Source: Deltaproteobacteria bacterium RBG_13_43_22
Lineage (GTDB): Bacteria; Desulfobacterota; RBG-13-43-22
Assembly (NCBI GenBank): GCA_001797675.1
Contig: MGQB01000002.1
Location: 1 to 64,000 of the forward strand
Reading direction: 5' to 3'
DNA length: 64,000 bases
Shown here: positions 58,595 to 64,000 of the stretch, one piece after another
How positions within the stretch are numbered: the stretch's first letter is position 1
Layout: each line of letters begins with the position of its first letter
Translations under genes and position numbers: made by a program
The notes under the pieces: model-generated
What the model was told of the DNA's origin: nothing
Seen by the model: only the letters and a program-made list of their open reading frames with translations
Databases searched by the model: none

Positions 58595-60007
58595 ATGAAA
58601 ACGGGTAAAGGAATTTTAATGTTTTTCTATGTTTTTTCTTTTTTCTTCCTTTTAACAGCCATGAGCCCGATCCAGGCCACGGCAGCGGTGAAAGCCAAAT
58701 TTGATGTCAACAAAATGGCTGACATGTCCGGCTTCGATCCCAACAACTTCCCCAACCCTACCGGGGACACCATCAAGATCGCCATTGTGGCTACCTTTTC
58801 CGGTCCGGCCGCCGCGGTAGGTGAAGGGTTCTGGCTCTATGCCACCTGGGCCGCCTATGATATCAACAAGAGGGGCGGCCTCATGGTGGACGGGAAAAAG
58901 AAACTGATCCAACTGTTCAAGGCCGATACCATGTCCAGGCCCGACCAGGCCAAGAAGATCTGTGAGCAGATGGTCCTGCAGGAAGGGGTCAAGTTCCTCT
59001 GGGGCGCCGACGGCAGCCACATCGTGAAAATCATGAACCAAACAGCCAATAAGTATAAGGTCATTGCCGTGAATATGATTTCATTATCCGAAGACCTACA
59101 GGATGCCAAGAATTTCTCCCCCTATGCCTTTATGTCCTGGTGGCAGACTTCACAGGTCGGCCGTTCTTTCGCCTATTATTTCGGCCAGAGGAAAAAAGAA
59201 AAAAAGTTTTACATTATGTGTCAGGACTACGTGTTCGGTCATGAAATGGCCGAAAACTTCAAAAAAGGGTTAAAGGAATATTATCCCGAGGCCCAGATCG
59301 TCGGCGAGGATTTTCATAAGCTGTTCGCCACCGATTATGCCCCTTATATTACCAAGATAAAGGCCTCCGGGGCCGAGGTCATCTACACCGGGGATTGGGA
59401 TCCGGATGCTACCAACCTGCTCAAGCAGTCCCGGGCCATGGGGCTCAAGCTTCCTTTTGCCCATATTTACATGGGTAACCCGGCTACCCTGGCCTCCCTG
59501 GGGGTTGAGGCTACCACTGGCTTGCTAATAGGCAGCCCTTATTCGAACGGCAACCCGGCCTTCAAAACACCGGAGCAGATAAAATACCATAAAACAATGA
59601 TGGATGCTTATAAGAGATTCAAGCCCCCTTATAATAAAATGGATTATATGCTGGGGTGGGATCCCTTAGCGATGGAGTTTAGCTGGCTTTTAAGCGTCAT
59701 CGAAAGGGCCGGGAGTGTGGACGCCGAAAAGATCATCAAGACTTGGGAGGGGGATACCTACGAATACGTAAACGGCCATGTAAAGACCATGCGGGCCTGT
59801 GATCACAATACGATTCAGGAGACTTATATCCTCGAATATGTCCCACCCGATCAACAAAGGCAATCTTTCAATATTCCGCCTTATCACTGGTCGGATAAAA
59901 GTGCCCTTTATGGCCCCGCCTTTAGGGTGCCGGCGGAAAAAGTCCTGCCCTGGATGGATCCAAACCTGGAACGATGTAAAGGGAAGAAACCATCGGATAT
60001 TAATTAA
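58595..60007 (+). CDS. ABC transporter substrate-binding protein (LivK type)
   Basis: The 470-residue protein has a signal peptide (about residues 1-29, ending QATAA) and a type I periplasmic binding fold with IKIAIVATFSGPAAAVGEGF near 55 and GVKFLWGADG near 130. GAGGAGG lies before ATG 58595. It starts the liv operon. The ligand could be a branched-chain amino acid, an aromatic acid or a similar small anion; the long length and a C-terminal part with MRACDHN suggest the aromatic/short-chain group. Confidence 0.88.
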   Translation: MKTGKGILMFFYVFSFFFLLTAMSPIQATAAVKAKFDVNKMADMSGFDPNNFPNPTGDTIKIAIVATFSGPAAAVGEGFWLYATWAAYDINKRGGLMVDGKKKLIQLFKADTMSRPDQAKKICEQMVLQEGVKFLWGADGSHIVKIMNQTANKYKVIAVNMISLSEDLQDAKNFSPYAFMSWWQTSQVGRSFAYYFGQRKKEKKFYIMCQDYVFGHEMAENFKKGLKEYYPEAQIVGEDFHKLFATDYAPYITKIKASGAEVIYTGDWDPDATNLLKQSRAMGLKLPFAHIYMGNPATLASLGVEATTGLLIGSPYSNGNPAFKTPEQIKYHKTMMDAYKRFKPPYNKMDYMLGWDPLAMEFSWLLSVIERAGSVDAEKIIKTWEGDTYEYVNGHVKTMRACDHNTIQETYILEYVPPDQQRQSFNIPPYHWSDKSALYGPAFRVPAEKVLPWMDPNLERCKGKKPSDIN

Positions 60008-60025
60008 TTATAATTAAAAGACCAC

Positions 60026-60105
60026 AAGGCGCAGAGTGCCTAAGGGGCGGGGGGTAACAGCCGAAGTTGCTCATTCCCCCAGCCCCTAAGCACTCTGTGC
60101 TTTGC
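60026..60105. repeat. Stuttering-type inverted repeat (livK-livH gap)
   Basis: AAGGCGCAGAGTGCCTAAGG faces CCCCTAAGCACTCTGTGCTT, with a GGGGG / CCCCC centre. It lies within an operon. Confidence 0.7.
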
Positions 60106-60170
60106 AGGAACCCCTAAGTACGTTTTAAAGTACGTACCCACGAAGCAATTTTTTTTGAAAGGTCAGCTAA

Positions 60171-61049
60171 ATGGATCCAACTACTGCCATGTATGTGTCC
60201 CAAGGAATACATGGACTCGCCTATGGGATGATTCTTTTCTTGGTTGCATCCGGCGTCTCTCTGATCATCGGCATGATGCACATTTTTAACCTGGCCCATG
60301 CCGGTTTCTTTATGCTTTCCGCTTATTTTACCTACCAGTTTGTGGCTTGGACCGGCAATTTCTGGCTGGCCTTGCTCCTGGCCCCGATCGCCACCGGTTT
60401 TTGCGGAATGCTCATGGAAAGATTTTTGCTGAGACCGTTAAGAGGTTCCGGGGTCATAGGCGATCTCATCTTAACCGTGGGCGTCGCTTTATGCATCGAT
60501 GCCTTAGTAAAGGTCATCTGGGGCACTGCCAATAAGCCACTAAGCAAACCTCCCCTGTTACAAGGGATGGTGCACTTTGCCGGTCTGGACTATCCTTACT
60601 ATCGGCTTTTTGTCATCGGCCTGGCTGTGGTGGTTCTGTTGATTATGGCCCTGCTTTTGTATAAAACCCGGATAGGTAAAATCGTTCGGGCGGCTGTTTC
60701 CGACAATGATATGGTCAATGCTCTGGGGATCAATATCCCCCTGCTCTTCACCTTTGTCTTTGGAGTGGGTATCTGGCTGGCCGGGGTGGCCGGGGCGGCC
60801 ATAGCCCCCATCTTGTCGGTATTTCCAGGATTAGCGCTTCAGATGGGCATGGACGCCTTTATTGTGGTCGCGGTGGCGGGATTTGGGAGCCTTAGGGGGG
60901 CCTTTATGGTGTCCATTCTATTCGGCCTTATGAATTCCTACGGCGTGCAGTTTATTTCCCAGTTGGCGCCGCTGTCGATGTTTATCTTTATGGCCATCGT
61001 CATGATATTTTTTCCCCATGGTTTTTTTGGAGAGAGTGAAGAAGAATGA
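60171..61049 (+). CDS. livH: Branched-chain amino acid-type ABC permease LivH
   Basis: The 292-residue permease has about eight membrane helices and the EAA-like loop. ISQGIHGLAYG and ASGVSLIIGMMHIFNLAHAGF near 30-45 are typical of LivH. It overlaps livM by 4 bases (ATGA). AAGG lies before ATG 60171. Confidence 0.9.
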   Translation: MDPTTAMYVSQGIHGLAYGMILFLVASGVSLIIGMMHIFNLAHAGFFMLSAYFTYQFVAWTGNFWLALLLAPIATGFCGMLMERFLLRPLRGSGVIGDLILTVGVALCIDALVKVIWGTANKPLSKPPLLQGMVHFAGLDYPYYRLFVIGLAVVVLLIMALLLYKTRIGKIVRAAVSDNDMVNALGINIPLLFTFVFGVGIWLAGVAGAAIAPILSVFPGLALQMGMDAFIVVAVAGFGSLRGAFMVSILFGLMNSYGVQFISQLAPLSMFIFMAIVMIFFPHGFFGESEEE

Positions 61050-62023
61050 AAAAGGCTATAAAATGGATTTTGTGGATCATCCTGGGCATTGGCTTGATCC
61101 TCATTCCCAAAATTTTTGGTATCTACTATACCAACTTCTTTGTGTCGTTGGCCATTATGGCCGTTTTTTCGCAGTCGATCAATATAGAGCTGGGGTACAC
61201 CCGGATTCTTAATTTCGGTCATGCCATGTTTTTTGGCATGGGGGGCTATGGTGCGGCCCAGGCCCTGGCGCTGATTCCCGGGATGCCTATTTTAGGGGCC
61301 GTCCTCTGCGGCATGCTGGGGGGGGGCTTATTGGCCCTGGTTTTATCCCCCTTGGTCGTCCGGGTCAGCGGCATGGCCTGTGCCATGCTGCACGTCGCCT
61401 TTAACGCGCTCTTCTTTATGCTGGCCATGAAATTAAGGCCGCTCACCGGCGGGGAAGACGGGATTTCAGGGTTTCCCATACCGCCGTTCAACATCCCCGG
61501 GATCATATCCATAGACATGACGAATCCCCTTAATTTTTATTACTTCGCCGTAGCCGTCCTGGGCATCAGTATGTGGCTCATGTGGTATTTTACCAAGACC
61601 CCCTTTGGTCAGATCATGATTGGCATACGGGATAATCCCAAGCGCGTCAATTACCTGGGTTTCAAGGTGCCGGAAAGCAGGGCCTTGGTTTATATTGTGG
61701 GAGGGTCCTTTGCCGGGGTGAGCGGATCCATGTATGCCCTGTTTCAGAACCTGTTTTCATCGGATGCCACCTCGGGCTTGAACTCCTTTCAACCGGTTTT
61801 AATGACCATGGTCGGCGGGATCGGGACGTTTATAGGACCGATCATTGGTTCAGCGTTTTTTAGCGTGGTTGAGGAATTGGCCCGCCGTTATACGGAACGG
61901 GTTGAGTTGGTGATGGGCTTGACGCTTATCATAGTCATCCTGTTCGCCCCCATGGGGTTTATGGGCCTATACCGAGATCTAAAAGCCAGGTGGGGGAAAG
62001 CCCCATCACTCCCAAAGATTTAA
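61046..62023 (+). CDS. livM: Branched-chain amino acid-type ABC permease LivM
   Basis: The 325-residue permease has about nine membrane helices and the LivM marks ELGYTRILNFGHAMFFGMGGYG near 50 and GVSGSMYALF near 230. It overlaps livH by 4 bases and is 15 bases before livG. Confidence 0.9.
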   Translation: MKKAIKWILWIILGIGLILIPKIFGIYYTNFFVSLAIMAVFSQSINIELGYTRILNFGHAMFFGMGGYGAAQALALIPGMPILGAVLCGMLGGGLLALVLSPLVVRVSGMACAMLHVAFNALFFMLAMKLRPLTGGEDGISGFPIPPFNIPGIISIDMTNPLNFYYFAVAVLGISMWLMWYFTKTPFGQIMIGIRDNPKRVNYLGFKVPESRALVYIVGGSFAGVSGSMYALFQNLFSSDATSGLNSFQPVLMTMVGGIGTFIGPIIGSAFFSVVEELARRYTERVELVMGLTLIIVILFAPMGFMGLYRDLKARWGKAPSLPKI

Positions 62024-62038
62024 ACTGGAGAAGGGTTA

Positions 62039-62812
62039 ATGAATATTCTGGAAACCAAAGGTCTATTTCACGACTACAGCGGTCTGGAGGTGTTGTTTGA
62101 TGTCAACCTGCAGATCGAAGAAGGGGAGCGGCATGCCATTATCGGTCCCAATGGGGCCGGGAAAACGACGCTATTTAACACCATAACCGGAACTTGCTGT
62201 CCCAGCCGGGGGAAGGTATTTTTCAAGGGCAAAGAGATAACCGGATATCCTCCCTATAAATTAACTCGCTTGGGTATGGGGCGGTCATTCCAGCTTACCA
62301 GCACTTTTGATCGGCTGGTTACCTTTCAAAACGTACGCCTGGCCGTCCTTTCCAAAAGAGGCATCCGTTTTAATTTATTCAAGAAGGTGGATAAAATGAC
62401 GGATGTCAACCTGGAGACCCTGGAGATCATCAAACGGATCAATCTGGATCAGGAAATTCTGGTACCGGCCTCCTTGTTGTCCTATGGGAAGCATCGTTCC
62501 CTGGAGATCAGTATGGCCCTGGCCACCAATCCGGATCTGATCCTCCTGGACGAGCCCACGGCCGGTATGTCCAGGGATGAAACCCATACTGCCGTGGAAA
62601 TGATCAAACGTCTGACCGCGGGCAAAACCGTGGTGGTTATCGAGCATGACATGGATGTCGTCTTCTCCCTGGCGGATCGCATTACGGTCCTCCATTATGG
62701 AAAAATACTGGCCACCGGGGCCCCGGATGAGATTCGAAATAATCAAGCCGTCAAGGATGCCTACCTGGGAGAATCGGAAAACGGCGGCATAACAACCAGG
62801 CATAGCGCATAA
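62039..62812 (+). CDS. livG: Liv ABC transporter ATPase LivG
   Basis: The 257-residue ATPase has Walker A GPNGAGKTT near 38, Walker B LILLDEPTAGMS near 168 and the H-loop IEHDMDVV near 201. Where the ABC signature should be it reads LLSYGKHRSLEIS, the LSYG variant common in LivG. GAAGG lies before ATG 62039. Confidence 0.93.
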   Translation: MNILETKGLFHDYSGLEVLFDVNLQIEEGERHAIIGPNGAGKTTLFNTITGTCCPSRGKVFFKGKEITGYPPYKLTRLGMGRSFQLTSTFDRLVTFQNVRLAVLSKRGIRFNLFKKVDKMTDVNLETLEIIKRINLDQEILVPASLLSYGKHRSLEISMALATNPDLILLDEPTAGMSRDETHTAVEMIKRLTAGKTVVVIEHDMDVVFSLADRITVLHYGKILATGAPDEIRNNQAVKDAYLGESENGGITTRHSA

Positions 62813-62881
62813 TTAAGAGGCTGCAATAACCGATTTAATAAGCGGAAATAAGAGTTTGTGCGCTCTGCACGAGGAGCAAGA

Positions 62882-63595
62882 ATGTTACTGGAAGTCCAAA
62901 ACCTGAATACGTATTATGTGACGAGCCATGTTTTGCAGAACGTTTCTTTAAACGTCAACGAAGGTGAGGTCGTTGCCCTTCTGGGACGAAACGGGATGGG
63001 GAAAAGTACCACCCTGAAAAGTATCATGGGCCTGGTTAAACCAAAATCAGGAACCGTGACCTTTCAAGGGAAAAATGTTACCGGTCTTCCGCCATTCAGG
63101 GTGGCCAAGGCGGGTATCGCTTATGTCCCGGAAGAGAGAAGGATATTCCCACAGCTTTCCGTGATGGATAACCTGGAGATGGGCATTAAGGGGGGAAAGC
63201 AGTCCACTAAGGAGGGCATCTGGACGGTGGAGAGGATTTTTAACCATTTCCCAATATTAAAAGAGCGAGCCAAGCAGCAAGGTAGGTATTTATCCGGCGG
63301 CGAACAGCAGATGCTCACCATCGGACGGGCCCTGATGGGGAATCCCAGTCTTCTGCTGGTGGATGAACCCACCGAAGGGCTGGCCCCCCTTATGGTTAGA
63401 GAGGTCAGGGATATTCTGGAAAATATCAATAAAGACACCGGCGTTTCCATTCTCTTGGTGGAGCATAACGTTAAGGTGGCCATGTCGCTGGCCAATCGCA
63501 TTTATCTGATGGGCAAGGCCCACATAGGATTTTCCGGCAGTAAAGATGAGTTAGAAGCCAACCCGGAAGTCCGCGCCAAATATCTGGAAGTGTAA
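62882..63595 (+). CDS. livF: Liv ABC transporter ATPase LivF
   Basis: The 237-residue ATPase has Walker A GRNGMGKST near 36, VPEERRIFPQLSV near 82, signature LSGGEQQM near 138 and Walker B LLLVDEPTEGL near 157. ATG 62882 follows GAGGAGC, so it is preferred to the frame from 62858. It is the last gene of the operon. 63596-63803 shows no gene. Confidence 0.93.
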   Translation: MLLEVQNLNTYYVTSHVLQNVSLNVNEGEVVALLGRNGMGKSTTLKSIMGLVKPKSGTVTFQGKNVTGLPPFRVAKAGIAYVPEERRIFPQLSVMDNLEMGIKGGKQSTKEGIWTVERIFNHFPILKERAKQQGRYLSGGEQQMLTIGRALMGNPSLLLVDEPTEGLAPLMVREVRDILENINKDTGVSILLVEHNVKVAMSLANRIYLMGKAHIGFSGSKDELEANPEVRAKYLEV

Positions 63596-63803
63596 ACTGA
63601 AAAAATCCTGAGCCTTTCTTTATCATCTCTCCTATTGAGGTTTGCTGCCTCCCGCCTTTAACTTACCTATTTCTGATCATTTTTTCCGAATGGTTTCCTA
63701 AATTGACAAAACAGGTCGATATCTGTTAAAATCAATACAAATAAATTTAGAACTCAAGATCATTTTTCCTTAACCGAAACAGCCGCTCTTTACGGAAAAA
63801 CCG

Positions 63804-64000
63804 ATGGAAAATCAATTTAAAACAGAAAACGAAGGCTCCCAAACACCAAGAATCTCCTCTCCTATCACACAACGATTTAAATTGTCTTCTTTGGAGATCT
63901 TATTTGGCAGCCTGATCATAATTGGTCTGATTTATATGGGCTATATCATTTTATTCCAGGATAATTCGGGCTCGGTTTCCAAACTGGAAAAGAAAATAAA
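63804..64000 (+). CDS. Membrane protein, 5' end only
   Basis: From ATG 63804 the frame stays open to the window edge: 65 codons. Residues about 32-52 are a membrane helix (LFGSLIIIGLIYMGY). Then a charged stretch (SKLEKK) begins. It is cut by the window, so its family is unknown. No clear ribosome site is seen. Confidence 0.55.
   Translation, partial: MENQFKTENEGSQTPRISSPITQRFKLSSLEILFGSLIIIGLIYMGYIILFQDNSGSVSKLEKKI

Noticed and set aside
1-64000. CRISPR array
   Set aside because: No regularly spaced direct repeats; the repeated units seen are short, adjacent and inverted.
1-64000. Insertion sequence or prophage genes
   Set aside because: No transposase, integrase or phage structural gene is present among the open frames.

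Overview
The window reads as a chromosome segment of an anaerobic Desulfobacterota (former Deltaproteobacteria) bacterium, probably a sulfate reducer or syntroph that runs the Wood-Ljungdahl pathway. The basis is gene content: a complete CODH/ACS operon (acsD-acsA-acsB-acsC-acsE), formyl-THF synthetase, a MetVF-type methylene-THF reductase next to HdrA/MvhD-type electron-transfer proteins, an NfnAB transhydrogenase, a nickel uptake regulon, and an in-frame UGA in mvhD that looks like selenocysteine. I cannot place it to genus.

Layout. 0.2-3.2 kb: a GNAT-like protein, an isocitrate/isopropylmalate dehydrogenase family enzyme and cobT (corrinoid lower ligand). 3.4-12 kb (minus strand): the methyl branch, fhs - HdrA/GltD/HdrA fusion - mvhD (Sec) - metV - metF, with a redox-type operator over the fhs promoter. 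12.5-17 kb (plus): nfnA, nfnB, folE2 and a stand-alone AICAR transformylase, all touching folate or NADPH supply. 17-21 kb: phosphoesterase, two tandem YkgJ-type cysteine-cluster proteins and small envelope or hypothetical proteins. 21.6-27 kb: a FabH-like synthase, then nikR and an outer-membrane-protein-nikMNQO operon with two NikR-like operators. 27-35.7 kb: an XRE-cupin regulator, radC, rlmE, yebC, ruvCAB, a ParA-like ATPase and a tetR/methyltransferase pair. 36-44.6 kb: the acs operon. 45-49.3 kb: siroheme/heme genes (precorrin-2 dehydrogenase type, ccsA/hemX type, hemA) and ssb. 49.6-64 kb: tldD, a secreted small protein, a universal stress protein, an MFS carrier, an acyl-CoA ligase, an HpaB-family enzyme, and a livKHMGF-type ABC transporter; a membrane protein runs off the right edge.

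How it fits together. Fhs makes formyl-THF, MetVF with MvhD and the HdrA fusion should reduce methylene-THF, AcsE moves the methyl group to the corrinoid protein AcsCD, and AcsA/AcsB make acetyl-CoA. CobT serves the corrinoid, the nik operon serves the Ni sites of AcsA and AcsB, NfnAB balances NADPH and ferredoxin, and FolE2 and the AICAR transformylase draw on the same folate pool. folD/fchA-type genes and selenocysteine-insertion genes are not in the window.

The strongest unusual signals are: the selenocysteine codon with a well-placed SECIS-like hairpin in mvhD; a 1477-residue HdrA-GltD-HdrA fusion where hdrBC would be expected; a 170-residue Ala/Lys/Glu tail on AcsD; and at least 16 intergenic inverted repeats whose arms are built from stuttering 7-10 bp units, different at each site but alike in design.
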